Below are positions 6,600-16,666 of a stretch of DNA of 17,928 nucleotides, one piece after another. The stretch is from Cyclostephanos tholiformis. Its lineage: Eukaryota; Bacillariophyta; Thalassiosirophyceae; Thalassiosirales; Thalassiosiraceae. The stretch's first letter is position 1. Each line of letters starts with the position of its first letter. Both the position numbers and the translations under genes were made by a program. The stretch is from NCBI GenBank assembly GCA_036939975.1, contig JALLPB010000308.1, forward strand, positions 1 through 17,928, in the 5' to 3' direction. The notes below the pieces were generated by a model. It was given only the letters and a program-made list of their open reading frames with translations, ran no database searches and had not been told where the DNA came from.

Positions 6600-8193
6600 A
6601 TATTGTTGTGTTGTTATTGTTGTGTTGCCAGATGTACATAACATACCTACCTACTACCTACCTACTATACATTCTACTTACATGATACTTGATCTACCCT
6701 GACCTATTTAAGGTACACACCAATGAACAATAATAACAATGGCGATGACAGATGACAGCTAAATATTTATATCTATCTGCTTGGTTGGGAAATCCGGCAA
6801 TATTCTGCCGGAATTCCACAGAATTTGGATTTTTTTTTGGCCAGAAAAACTTGTTGTAATTTAATTTTTCCTATCGGAACAACTGTTCCCGCCATTTTTA
6901 CTCTAATCACAATTTGTTTCCGCTGCTTAATATTATTATTTCACCCATCAGAAAAAGCATCCCGCCAAAAGGACTTCTACTTGATTTCAACAAGAAAAGT
7001 GAGGAATAGAGTAGAAGTCCTTTGCGGGTAGTTTTTTAGCACACACACAAACACGCAAGATGAGCCGCTGCCGCCCTACCCCAGGGGCTTCGCCCTCCCT
7101 ATCCAATTGAACCATTCACCATGGGCCCAAATTGCAGTACCACGGCTCCCTATTAGCCCATTGCAGGCACCCGGCACCCGGGTGCACGCTGGCTGCATTG
7201 GGTTCTCTTGTTTTGGGCACCAAAATGGCACCAATCGAAATTAGGGGGGGGGTCTTGGCCTTAGGGGGCCATTTGGCGAGGATATAACAATCAACTGATA
7301 GGAGTCGACATTGACATTAAGGATTACATTTGAGAAAAGGGGAGGCAGGGTAGGAACATGTGGGGATGATGGTTGCTTGTTGTTTGGGGGGACAAATTGA
7401 TTGATGAAAAAAATAGAGAGACGGGTGGATCATTGGCATTAGATGGTCGCATTTGATGGAAGGACACAACAACCAATCAAAAGTCTGTGTCAGCAGTGGT
7501 AAGGGTGTTGGCGAGGAGAAGCGACCAGGCCATGGCAGACGTCGCCTCTCATCATGTCACCTTGTTGTTGTGTTTGTGTGAGGATTTGTAGAGGAGGAAA
7601 TAGATATCCTACTTACGTGCCTGGTTCTAAAAATTTAGGAGACAGTTGTTTGTTGTCCCCCATCCCAATGCCCGAGAAATAATATGAACCAAACATAATA
7701 TCTACCATAGGCCATTGGGAATAAGCACCATACACTAAATCTATCTAAATTAGTCAGAAAATAAAAATCAGGAGGAATTAAATAATTGTGGCACGAGTTT
7801 GAGTTAAGACCACTTTAATAGTTGGTGCTTATCTCCTGGCCTTTGGTAGTCTGCCTGTCACACCCAAAGATTCGTTTACGAAAAATTACCTACCTATTCG
7901 TACGTACGGAACGACTTCAAGATATTTTTTGATGGATATTCATTCCGATGTGGCGAAAAAATTTGAACCGCACAAACAGGCCGGCGGGGCGGCCGGGTCC
8001 ATCCCCCCCTCTCACTTCTATCGGGGTCGGAGATAAAAAAAGCTCATCTGATCTTACAACTTGTCTTTCGGTGGGTCATAATTACATATTTTTGTGGTTT
8101 GCCTGCCACCCAGAGTTTATTGGCTTCTTCATATCTGGCAGAGAATCGAAACCGGAGACCAATCGTCGAGAGGAGATAGAGAGATAGACTCAA
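6600..8193. other. Gene-free region upstream of the Ca2+-ATPase
   Basis: Contents seen: repeated CTACCTAC words (6645-6670); a small hairpin near 6790-6812 (CCGGCA/TGCCGG); an inverted repeat at 6961-7028; a hairpin with arms CACCCGG/CCGGGTG near 7168-7185; then G-rich and purine-rich leader DNA up to the ATG at 8194. No TATA box can be assigned. An open frame 7948-8187 is in frame with the ATPase but ends in TAG two codons before its ATG; its product has no recognisable domain, and it is taken as leader sequence. Confidence 0.45.
6961..7028. repeat. Inverted repeat with CCCGC...GACTTCTACT arms
   Basis: The left arm (6961-6981) begins CCCGCCAAAAGG and ends CTTCTACT. The right arm (7010-7028) begins AGTAGAAG and ends CTTTGCGGG. 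They pair over about 19 positions with a two-base bulge and a 28-nt loop. It may be a small foldback element or an RNA hairpin; no flanking duplication is obvious. Confidence 0.6.
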
Positions 8194-11100
8194 ATGGGAA
8201 AATCGCGCCAGCTGGTCAAATCGACCTCGACGGTCGACATCGTCGACCTCTATGATTATTTGGAAGTCGACCATACGAAGGGCTTGACTACCAAGCAGGT
8301 GGAGAAGAAGCGAGAGGAATATGGCTGGAACGAACTCGACAAGGAGGATGCCACGCCGCTGTGGAAGTTGGTCCTCGAGCAGTTCGAGGACACGCTGGTG
8401 AAGATCCTGCTCGTCGCGGCGACGGTCTCCTTCGCCCTCGCCTACTTCGACGACAAGGGGGAACACGCCGACGAGGAGGGCATACTCGCCTACGTCGAGC
8501 CGATCGTCATCCTCGTCATCCTGATCCTGAACGCAATCGTGGGTGTGTGGCAGGAGGCCAACGCCGAGGCGGCCCTCGAGGCGCTCAAGGAATTGCAGTC
8601 CGAGACGGCGCGCGTGCTTCGCGACGGCAAGATGTCCACCATCAATTGCCGCGAGATCGTGCCCGGCGACATCATCGAGGTGAAGGTGGGGGACCGCGTT
8701 CCCGCGGACGCCCGCGTCGTATCGCTCAAGACGACCTCCCTGCGCATCGATCAGTCGCAGCTTACGGGCGAATCCCAGTCGGTGGCTAAGTATCCGGAAC
8801 CCCCCGATGTGGACGAGGACGATCTCGTGGTGCAGGCCAAGACGAACATCCTCTTCGCCACCACGACCGTCGTGGGAGGGATCGCCCGCGGGGTGGTCAC
8901 AGACATCGGCATGAAGACGGAGATCGGGAAGATCCAGCTGGCCGTGCAGGGCGCGGCCGAGGAGGAGGAGGCCACCCCCCTTAAGAAGAAGCTCGACGAG
9001 TTCGGCGACATGCTGTCGCAGGTCATTTGCGTGATCTGCATCTTGGTATGGGCGATCAATTACAATCACTTCTTCGATCCGGTTCATGGTAGTGTCTTCA
9101 AGGGATGCATTTACTACTTTAAGATTGCTGTTGCATTGGCCGTGGCCGCAATCCCCGAGGGGTTGCCCACGGTGATAACCACTTGCCTTGCGCTAGGAAC
9201 CAGGAAGATGGCTGCCAAGAACGCCATCGTTCGTAAGCTGCCCTCAGTAGAAACGCTCGGATGTACTACTATCATTTGTTCCGATAAGACCGGGACCCTG
9301 ACGACAAACGAAATGTCGTGCGTGGAATTAGTCCTCCCCGTGACGAAGAATGAAATGGCCGTGCATACAGTAAGTGGAATTACCTACGCTCCCATCGGCG
9401 AAATATCCCCTCCCGTCAACGCGTCTAGCGATCAGATTGCGATGGCATCGACGGTGGCGTCTCTATGCAACGCATCGTCGATCGAGTACGATTCTAAATC
9501 CAATAAGTACGTCCGCGTGGGTGAGCCCACGGAAGCGAGTCTGAAGGTGTTGGTGGAAAAGATCGGCCTCCCAAACGCCTCTGAGCATTTATCCCTCCTC
9601 GTCAAACGTACCGCCGAACCAGTCGAAACCGCCCACTTTGTCAATGACTATTGGGGAGGATTTGCGAAGGTATTGGCAACCCTCGAATTCAACCGCGATC
9701 GCAAGTCCATGTCCGTCATCACCAAACCTGCCGGCAAGAAAACGAATCAATTGTTGGTCAAAGGCGCTCCCGAGGGACTCCTCGCGCGTTGTGATAAAAT
9801 CCTTCTTGCCAATGGAAATGTTGTTAAACTCGACCAGTCTGGCATGGACGCCGTGCTCATGCAGCAGCATCGCATGGCTGGTCGTGCCCTTCGCGTGCTT
9901 GCGCTCGCATACAAGGATCTGGATGGCGAACTTGGCTCCTACGACGGAACTCCGACGCACGCCGCGAACAAAATTCTGTCCCAAGATCAATCAGTTTTCG
10001 TGAAAATCGAATCTGGTTTGACCTTCGTAGGACTAGTGGGCATCATCGACCCCCCTCGCGCGGAGATCGCTCCAAGTGTCGAGATCTGCAAAGTGGCCGG
10101 GATTCGTATCGTAATGATTACGGGCGATAACAAATTGACCGCCGAGGCGATTGCAGTCGATGTTGGCATCTTAGACAAAGAATTCGATGCCGCGTCGAGT
10201 TTCACGGGTAGTGAATTTTTCAAAATGAGCGAGGCAGAGCAGCTGAAAACCCTGTCGAAGGGCAAGGGCGGACTCGTGTTCTCGAGGACGGAGCCCAAGC
10301 ACAAACAGCAGCTCGTAAAGTTATTGAAGTCGCTGGGTCACGTTGTCGCAATGACGGGAGATGGCGTAAACGATGCCCCTGCGCTAAAACAGGCCGATAT
10401 CGGGATTGCCATGGGTCTGACAGGTACTGAGGTAGCGAAAGAGGCTTCGGACATGATCCTTGCTGATGACAACTTCGCCACAATCGTCCATGCCATCGAG
10501 GAGGGACGTTCGATATACAATAACATGCAGGCATTCATCCGGTATCTAATCTCGTCAAACATTGGCGAGGTAGCCGCCATCTTCTTCACGGCGGCCTTAG
10601 GAATCCCGGAAGGACTCATTCCCGTCCAGCTCCTCTGGGTGAATCTCGTCACCGACGGACCCCCTGCGACGGCCTTGGGTTTCAACCCGGCGGATGCCGA
10701 CATAATGAAGAAGCTTCCCCGCCGTACCAACGACAGCCTCATCACTCCCTGGGTTTTCTTCCGTTACATGGTTGTTGGAATATATGTCGGCTTTGCATGC
10801 GTTGGTGTCTTTGCTTACTGGTACCTTTACCACGAGGACGACCATACCAACATATCGTGGACGCAGCTCTCCACGTGGGGACACTGCTCTGAGTGGACAG
10901 ACTTTAAGGTCAATGACTTCGATGGACTTGATATGCAAACGGATCCCTGCAAGTACTTCACTGAGGGCAAGCAGAAGGCATCCACACTCTCGCTGTCGGT
11001 GCTCGTCGCAATCGAGATGTTCAACGCCCTGAACGCCTTGTCCGAGGACGGAAGTTTACTGACGATGCCTCCGTGGTCTAACCCATATCTTATCGTTGCC

Positions 11101-11337
11101 ATGATTGTATCCTTTGGCTTGCACTTTGTCATATTGTACATCCCGTTTTTCGCGGATATATTCAACGTGACAGCCTTGGACTGGGACGACTGGAAGTTAG
11201 TCCTCGCATTTTCCATGCCAGTCATTGTCATTGATGAGATTTTGAAATTCGTGGGGCGGTCCATGAGCAAGAAGGAGCTGAAGAAACGCATGTCAGCCAA
11301 TGGATTCAGTAATGTGGATGCGAAGAAAAAACAATGA
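8194..11337 (+). CDS. SERCA-type (P2A) Ca2+-transporting ATPase
   Basis: A 1047-residue intron-less P-type ATPase that should pump Ca2+ from the cytosol into the ER at the cost of ATP. Family motifs in order: actuator-domain TGES at 191-194; M4 PEGLP at 321-325; phosphorylation site DKTGT with Asp364; nucleotide-binding KGAPEG at 523-528; TGDN at 643-646; hinge TGDGVNDAP at 721-729. The residues that bind both Ca2+ ions in animal SERCA are all present: Glu322 (M4), Asn789 and Glu792 (M5, SSNIGEV), Asn817, Thr820 and Asp821 (M6, NLVTDGPP), and Glu941 (M8). That makes it a two-site P2A pump, not a P2B plasma-membrane type; no calmodulin-binding tail is seen. The C-terminus ends KKKQ, fitting the dilysine ER-retrieval signal. 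It is slightly longer than animal SERCA (about 1000 residues), partly from acidic insertions near 205-210 and a longer M7-M8 loop (about 880-925). The start at 8194 gives the usual short N-terminus. The first about 840 nt use G/C-ending codons far more than the rest. Confidence 0.97.
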   Translation: MGKSRQLVKSTSTVDIVDLYDYLEVDHTKGLTTKQVEKKREEYGWNELDKEDATPLWKLVLEQFEDTLVKILLVAATVSFALAYFDDKGEHADEEGILAYVEPIVILVILILNAIVGVWQEANAEAALEALKELQSETARVLRDGKMSTINCREIVPGDIIEVKVGDRVPADARVVSLKTTSLRIDQSQLTGESQSVAKYPEPPDVDEDDLVVQAKTNILFATTTVVGGIARGVVTDIGMKTEIGKIQLAVQGAAEEEEATPLKKKLDEFGDMLSQVICVICILVWAINYNHFFDPVHGSVFKGCIYYFKIAVALAVAAIPEGLPTVITTCLALGTRKMAAKNAIVRKLPSVETLGCTTIICSDKTGTLTTNEMSCVELVLPVTKNEMAVHTVSGITYAPIGEISPPVNASSDQIAMASTVASLCNASSIEYDSKSNKYVRVGEPTEASLKVLVEKIGLPNASEHLSLLVKRTAEPVETAHFVNDYWGGFAKVLATLEFNRDRKSMSVITKPAGKKTNQLLVKGAPEGLLARCDKILLANGNVVKLDQSGMDAVLMQQHRMAGRALRVLALAYKDLDGELGSYDGTPTHAANKILSQDQSVFVKIESGLTFVGLVGIIDPPRAEIAPSVEICKVAGIRIVMITGDNKLTAEAIAVDVGILDKEFDAASSFTGSEFFKMSEAEQLKTLSKGKGGLVFSRTEPKHKQQLVKLLKSLGHVVAMTGDGVNDAPALKQADIGIAMGLTGTEVAKEASDMILADDNFATIVHAIEEGRSIYNNMQAFIRYLISSNIGEVAAIFFTAALGIPEGLIPVQLLWVNLVTDGPPATALGFNPADADIMKKLPRRTNDSLITPWVFFRYMVVGIYVGFACVGVFAYWYLYHEDDHTNISWTQLSTWGHCSEWTDFKVNDFDGLDMQTDPCKYFTEGKQKASTLSLSVLVAIEMFNALNALSEDGSLLTMPPWSNPYLIVAMIVSFGLHFVILYIPFFADIFNVTALDWDDWKLVLAFSMPVIVIDEILKFVGRSMSKKELKKRMSANGFSNVDAKKKQ

Positions 11338-12488
11338 AGATATTATAGTAAATACCATTATTTGGAGTTGGAATTTTTTCTTCCACCATATCTTCTGGAA
11401 CTGAGCGAAGAAGTACACAAAAGTTGATCACACAAAAAAATACAAATAATTCAAAATTTCTAAGATAAATACAACAATTAAAATAAGAGATATGTTGTTG
11501 AAGTGGACAGAGTATGATCTGAGCATGTTCTGAACAATCCTAAACAGGTTAGCAAATGAGAGAGATTGCACCCGACACAAATAATTAAGCATTACATTTT
11601 CATCCATTTGTTCACAGTTCACATTTATCCACAAATTTTCCTCTGACATCAAAAAGCAAAATATGCAGCTGGCCCATATCCTCGTGCCCAGAACACAGCT
11701 CTATGATGGGAATCTACAAAATATTTATTGAGCTTGGGAAATAAGCATTCGGATGCATTATTGAGGAAAAATATGGATAGAATTAAGACTTTTTTGCTTG
11801 ACAAGTAAAAAGCTGAAACTATGAGAGTGAGAAGAATGTTCAGGTCTTGATGACTAATATTGTGGATACCAATTGCATACAACATCTATGTCTGCTTAGC
11901 ACTGCGGGGGGCATAGTGCTTTTATTCCATATAACAGAACATTCCATCAAACTAGACACCTGTCTGAAAATGTAACCACAAACCACCATTTCCTTCTTAT
12001 GTATAAGTTGAAACAGGTAAACTACTCCCTGTTACCCCCTCTTTAATTTGTTCCATTGAGATGTCTATTTTTGCCACACCATGGCACTGGCGGCCTCTGG
12101 CTTATACAGGTGCCATGTATGCTTCTTAGTTTGGGGAAATTCCACCCATTGGGGGGTGAGTCATATAATATTAATGCACCTAGTCCATTTTGGTCAGTTT
12201 GAGTTTGCTGGCCCTCCTACCCATGCACCACCATTGTACCCCCCTTGCCCCACTTGCATGGCACCCTCCCCTAGCGGTTTCCCCTCTCCCTCATCACCTG
12301 GCACAGCCCTAAGTAATGTGAGACTCTATTTGCAATACACGTCTATTCCTAAATAGAACTTTATAGTACTAGTAACAAAAAACTCGACATCAAACAAGCC
12401 ACTGTGCCCTTGTTTGTGTAGGAACAATATGTAGATACAAGCCCTCCTTTTAATATCTGTAGCAACTTCACCAAAATATAGTACAACC
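11338..12488. other. Spacer downstream of the ATPase, no supported gene
   Basis: AT-rich 3' UTR and spacer. Short frames at 11428-11652 and 11649-11885 (minus) and 12081-12356 (plus) have low-complexity or hydrophobic products without domains. A small inverted repeat AGCACT/AGTGCT lies around a G-run near 11898-11920. A Pro/Cys-rich, C-run-rich stretch covers 12210-12300. No terminal repeats or RNA genes were found. Confidence 0.45.
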
Positions 12489-13202
12489 CTACATATCTTG
12501 TATAACAACAGCTCTGCTTTTGGCTTTAGCCTTACCATCAGAGCTCCCTTTCCACATTTCGCCTGTTGTCTCATCACATCCCAACTGCCATGAAAGCCCA
12601 CAAGACTGGCAATAAGTCACATGTCTCCCCTGCTCTTTATCTTTGCCTCCCACCCTTTCCTCCTTGTTATCACTCTCAATGATGCCATTGTTTTAGTCAT
12701 TGTTATCATCGTCTTGATCTTTCACACTCCCCCCAGCGTATTTACCAAAACCACTGTCGCCATCACAATTGGCAATGGCAGCAATCCCTAAGGAAACACT
12801 GAGCTTGATGCCATTATTGAGCCCAACTGTGCTGCTATGACAATGGAAGAATACATTACATTTGCAATAATTGTGGTTGTTGTCCACTCCAGAAAAATGC
12901 ATGGCAATCAAATGAGCAAAGGTTCATTTGTCAACATGTTACTTTGTGATTTTACAATACTCACCAATCTCACTGTCATTTTTAGCCTTAGTGAACCAAA
13001 TGATTGATGTGGTCTTGCCTGGACATTGGCTAACTTTGCCTTGTTCATCCTAGGATCACAAACCCTCACCCCTTCCATCATTGACTAAGTATGGGGGCAG
13101 AACCCAATTGTCTGCTAGACTCTTGGGGATACACATGGTGATCTTGCCCTCACCTGATGCCGCCTCATCTTGATGGCCATTGGCACCAATAATACCTACC
13201 AT
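12489..13202 (-). pseudogene. Single-frame coding relic with five stops, family unknown
   Basis: From an ATG at 13202 to a TAG at 12489-12491 one minus-strand frame of 238 codons reads coherently but is broken by five stops (two near codon 50, two near codon 95, one near codon 170) and no frameshift. Readable parts include ITMCIPKSLADNWVLPPYLV, TFAHLIAMHFSGVDNNHNYC, STVGLNNGIKLSV, an Asp/Asn-rich run (DQDDDNND), and a final Cys/Trp-rich part, YCQSCGLSWQLGCDETTGEM, that could hold a small metal site. The preserved frame over 714 nt argues for real former coding sequence. The family is not recognised. Its start lies about 30 bp from the left inverted repeat of the piggyBac-like element at 13230, so that insertion may have cut its promoter or 5' part. 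Confidence 0.45.
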
Positions 13203-13548
13203 CTATGGCTAACTGCCTTCTTTAACAGCTTAACAGCTTAACCGCTATGGTCGCAGATCTGTGACCACTTTTTTTTAGGGCTTGGCAAATTTGTAGAGAT
13301 TTCTCTAATTTTTGTCCTCCAAGCCACCCAGAGACATCAAATTGTAGCTGAGATCTTCAGCCACAATCCTGGCGTTCTACTTTTACACAGCGCTCGTTGT
13401 ATCGATGACTTTCCCTTTCATGTTACGAAAATCACATTTTTTTTTTAGTAAAATCGTACAATACTCGCTAGCTAAAAAATCCATCACAACTCACACAAAC
13501 GTCAACTCGCGACAACTCGCGACCTCTCTTTTCCGACCTGCGCCGCCC

Positions 13549-14962
13549 GCAATGCCTCCTCCTGTTGGCAAGGGCATCTCCATTGACAAGGAATGGGCCG
13601 CCTCGTTGATCAGCCTCCGTATGCAGGTACCCAACCTGTGATGGAAGGGCTACGAAGGCGACGAGAGCCTGAACAAAGGCTCGATCATCGGCGTCGATTT
13701 CAGCGCAGCCAAGCTGAAATACTTTCAGCTGGAGCTCGCAAAAGAGAAAGGCGCCATCTACGCCATGCGATACGACGCCGTCCACCTCTACGCGGACGTC
13801 GAGCACAGGGACTTCCGGAATTTCCGCCTCCCTCGTGACGCCCCCTCGAATCCAGCAAACGAGGACGAAGTGATCGCCCCCCCCCCCAAAAAAAGAAAAA
13901 TATATTGGGTGGATGTTGGACGACGACGACAGCGAAGACGACGACGGCAATGACGGAGAGGATTGCAATGCAGACGATGAAAGCGACAACAACGACTGCA
14001 ACAACGACGACGACGACGACGACGACTTTGTCACGCCCAAACGCAACAAACAACCGGCAAAACGAATGCGCAAAAAAAGAAAGACGACAATCAACCCTGA
14101 TTTAGTTTTTGGTGCGGTTGATTGTGAATACACTGTGGACGACGAAGTTTTTGGTGCAGTCGATTTTGATGACATGGCGGACTACTACGACGACGACGAT
14201 GCTGCCAACGATCCCGATCCGAAAAAATACAGCATGACGGAGGCGAAGCATTGGAAGCAGGTGGTCGATGGAGGCGGTGGACGTGTCATCGCTCCGGTAC
14301 CATACACGGGAGAGGGGGAGCTGTTCGCGGTGAAGTTGCGGGCGGGCGAGTTCAGAAAGATGCGTGACAAGCACGGCACAATCCGCTTTTCAAAGGTGTT
14401 CGATTTGCTGCTCCCCGAATTTGAAGGAGGGGAATCGTTTTACGAATTCATCGCCGCAAGGATGCGGAACTACATGCTCCACATCATCAAGGTGCGGGGG
14501 TTCAAGCCGTGCCACTATCATCCGCTTGATGATAAATGCATCACAGCGGATCACGTTGCGCGCTTCTTCGGCTGTCAGCATGTGCGCGCGATAAAGGGGT
14601 TGCCGTCAATCGACGACTGCTGGAACACCCGTGAGGCACTCGATGCCGTCGGAACGGCAAAAGAGAGCATGCCGCGCAGTGCTTTCGTCGGCATGCATCG
14701 GTGCATGCATTTTGCCGACGATTGGGACGAGGAGGACAGAGATATTTGGATGGACTCGTTTGCCGACGGCAAGGTTGAGTCGCCAGCGGATTCTGCGTTG
14801 CATCATCGGAAATTTGGAATGGTCGAAGACGCATTCAATCGGCGTTGGAAGGAGGCCGTGACGTCAGGACGGCGGCTGACGATGGACGAAAGCCGAACAC
14901 CCGGATGGTATCACGGCCCCATCACACAAGGTCCGGAGCCAAAGCCCGTCCGTACCGGCGCG
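13549..14962 (+). pseudogene. piggyBac-like transposase, N-terminal half, broken
   Basis: Reading starts at ATG 13549 (MPPPVGKGISIDKEWAASLI). An in-frame TGA at 13639-13641 interrupts it just before WKGYEGDE. The same frame continues through a small N-terminal domain rich in aromatic residues (KYFQLEL, AMRYDAVHLYADVEHRDF) to about 13880. There a run of 11 C and 7 A (13877-13894) marks a frameshift into the frame of 13913-15037. That part begins with a long Asp-rich tract encoded by GAC repeats, then a basic KRMRKKRK stretch. The transposase body follows: FVGMHRCMHFADDW, then the first catalytic-type Asp in MDESRTPGWYHG (DES at 14885-14893). Homology stops after KPVRTGA at about 14962, where the tandem 176-bp repeat begins; the last 24 codons to the stop at 15037 come from that repeat. 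The second and third catalytic Asp and the Cys-rich tail are missing, so it is inactive. Confidence 0.8.
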
Positions 14963-15290
14963 AATAAAAAATTAATAACAATTAAACTAACGCGCGCACG
15001 ACAAATCCCTCGCGCAGGGGCGTTCCTAAGGGATTAAGGAAGGTCCCCGTATCGTAGGAGCGCCATTGCACAACGGCAACATCGATCACGCTGGCCTTTT
15101 TGGCCATCGTGATTTTTGACGATTTGGGGGGGGACTATACTAATAAATTAATAACAATTAACCCAACGCGCGCACGACGAATCCCTCGCGTAGGGGCGTT
15201 CCTAAGACCCTAAGGAAGGTCCCCGTATCATATGAGCACCATTGCACGACGGCAACAACCATCGCGATGGCCATTTTGGCCAACATTGTT
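14963..15290. repeat. Tandem 176-bp duplication at the transposase break
   Basis: Two units at about 14963-15108 and 15139-15290 align without gaps over about 120 bp at an offset of exactly 176 (for example CGCGCGCACGAC at 14991 and 15167; CGTTCCTAAG at 15021 and 15197). Each has an imperfect hairpin around CCTAAG...TAAGGAAGG and a second one with TGGCC/GGCCA arms around a T-rich loop (15091-15105 in unit 1). The units differ at perhaps one position in eight, so the duplication is not recent. The first unit begins exactly where transposase homology ends. Confidence 0.75.
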
Positions 15291-15350
15291 TTGTTCCGTC
15301 AGGGCCGATTTATTATCATTTCAATGGAGGGGTCACAACCGATTCCTTAG

Positions 15351-15527
15351 TATGTAGATTTGTGAAACGCACGAGTTTTGGGATGCACGTACCTACCAAA
15401 AAGTACGGGGCAGGAGTTTTTGGTTCCCGCCCGAACCCAAATAGTGGTTAAGCTGTTAACAGCTATCTCTGTTTTGGCGGGAGAAAAACTCATAATTTTT
15501 GGTAGGTACCTACAAGATTTCTACATA
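15351..15527. repeat. Foldback palindrome centred on GCTGTTAACAGC
   Basis: Four colinear blocks pair across the centre: TATGTAG 15351-15357 with 15521-15527; GTACCTACCAAAAA 15389-15402 with 15496-15509 (14 of 14); AGTTTTT 15415-15421 with 15484-15490; TCCCGCC 15425-15431 with 15476-15482. The centre GCTGTTAACAGC (15452-15463) is itself palindromic. The left arm is longer than the right by about 30 bp. The ends could be TGTAG...CTACA with a TA duplication. It has no coding capacity and is a probable foldback MITE. Confidence 0.65.
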
Positions 15528-16642
15528 CGAATAATACAATAAGATCTACCTAAAAAAACTCAGCGTGCCAAAATCTACCATACAACATAACTCACAAACA
15601 GAGAATTTTTAACTAGTGCAAAAAATGTGTGGCGAAATGTTCCTCTTCCATCATCGATGCAAAGAGCTTCACAAAAATTGGAAAATACCACACGAAAGCT
15701 GAGGTTCTTGTGTGTTCAATGCACTTTCAAATTCTGTAAGTGGATGAAAATTTGGAGAGAAACCATGGTACTATGGAGCTACTGTAGAAAGTGGACACTC
15801 ATGAGCATCCATAGCAGCTGTGAAAGAACTGTTAACTATGTAGACCTGTTGCATATGATTATGATGCTAGTTAATTGTTGCGTGCTTTGTTACTGGGGGC
15901 GTGGCCCCATTGCGGCTGTATGATGGTGGTGGCCAGCACGATTGATCAATTTGATCACATTTTCTCACATTTTACCAAACTTTTTTATCTAGGTAGACAC
16001 GGCACAACTCTGCTAACCCCAAGTCCGACCACAATCCAACACCAATCTGATCAAATATCTCCGCCAATATTAGGCAGATTAGGATGTCACAAGTAACCAT
16101 CCTCTTTGCACATATGGTGGATAGATGTCTGTGCCATATGATTGCACGTATTTATTGGCTTGGGGTTGGCTGCTCAAGGTGAATGGGCAAAAAAGGGAAA
16201 AAACTAGCATTTTATGCTAACAAAATCAGTTGGGCAGTAGCTCAGCAAATACCTGGGTGATTAGAGTCCCAAGGGTACTAAATTGATCCCCATAAAATTC
16301 CTGACACTAAGAACTGATTACTTTCATTGACAGGGCCAATATGTGGACCATTTAGTTACCTCTAAGATACAGCTTCATAGGGAAACTATTGTCCTTATGG
16401 CTGACCACAAGAACATGTGAGATACACATAATTGGATTTTCAACCCGACCAAAATACTAATCAGTATTTGTTTAGTAGTGGGTAGATGAGGACCTTCCGG
16501 GAACTTTCAAGAGACACCCCACCGGAAGAAAAGGTGCCCCAGGGGCATTCCCACTGACGTAGCGTGCAAAATCTCTGGTCAGAAAAGGTGGGGTAGTCAA
16601 AGAGATAGAGATTCAGCGGTCTAAAAACACCCAAAATCACTA
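15528..16642. other. Spacer, no supported gene
   Basis: Mixed DNA with short frames only (15627-15923 and 15875-16096, no domains). A tRNA-like word pair near 16237-16270 does not fold as a tRNA. Small inverted repeats lie at 16495-16536 (CTTCCGG/CCGGAAG) and near 16542-16554 (TGCCCC/GGGGCA). AATACT/AGTATT arms at 16455-16470 resemble the palindrome at 16643-16656. Confidence 0.4.
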
Positions 16643-16656
16643 ATACTAATTAGTAT
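16643..16656. repeat. Perfect 14-bp palindrome after the minus-strand transposase
   Basis: ATACTAATTAGTAT lies 10 bp beyond the stop of the minus-strand transposase. A near copy, ATACTAATCAGTAT, lies at about 16456-16469. They may be part of the end of that element or of its 3' UTR; no TTAA adjoins them. Confidence 0.4.
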
Positions 16657-16666
16657 CTACATTATT

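Larger units (their letters stand above)
13230..15459 (+). mobile_element. piggyBac-like element remnant between TTAA-bearing inverted repeats
   Basis: TTAACAGCTTAACCGCTAT at 13230-13248 is repeated inverted at 15441-15459 (18 of 19 match). Each copy holds two TTAA words, so the element proper could begin at CAGC (13234) or at CCRCTAT (13242); the left flank has a further TTAACAGC at 13222. Between them lies a piggyBac-type transposase pseudogene (13549-14962) in plus orientation, and TTAA is the piggyBac target. The missing C-terminal half of the transposase and the 176-bp duplication at the break show internal deletion or rearrangement. Caution: the right inverted repeat also forms the centre of a foldback palindrome (15351-15527), so the boundary assignment is uncertain. 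Confidence 0.5.

Noticed and set aside
8044..9087. A 347-codon open frame on the minus strand opposite the Ca2+-ATPase
   Set aside because: It is antisense to the GC-rich 5' part of a certain gene; G/C-ending codons remove stops from the opposite strand. The product (Leu, Asp, Arg, His-rich) has no domain.
13468..14175. A 235-codon minus-strand open frame rich in Ser and Val
   Set aside because: It is the shadow of the GAC-repeat (Asp-rich) tract of the plus-strand transposase relic.
16230..16300. tRNA gene
   Set aside because: TAGCTCAG resembles a box A and GATTAGAGTCCC a box B, but they are only about 20 bp apart and no acceptor or anticodon stem can be formed.
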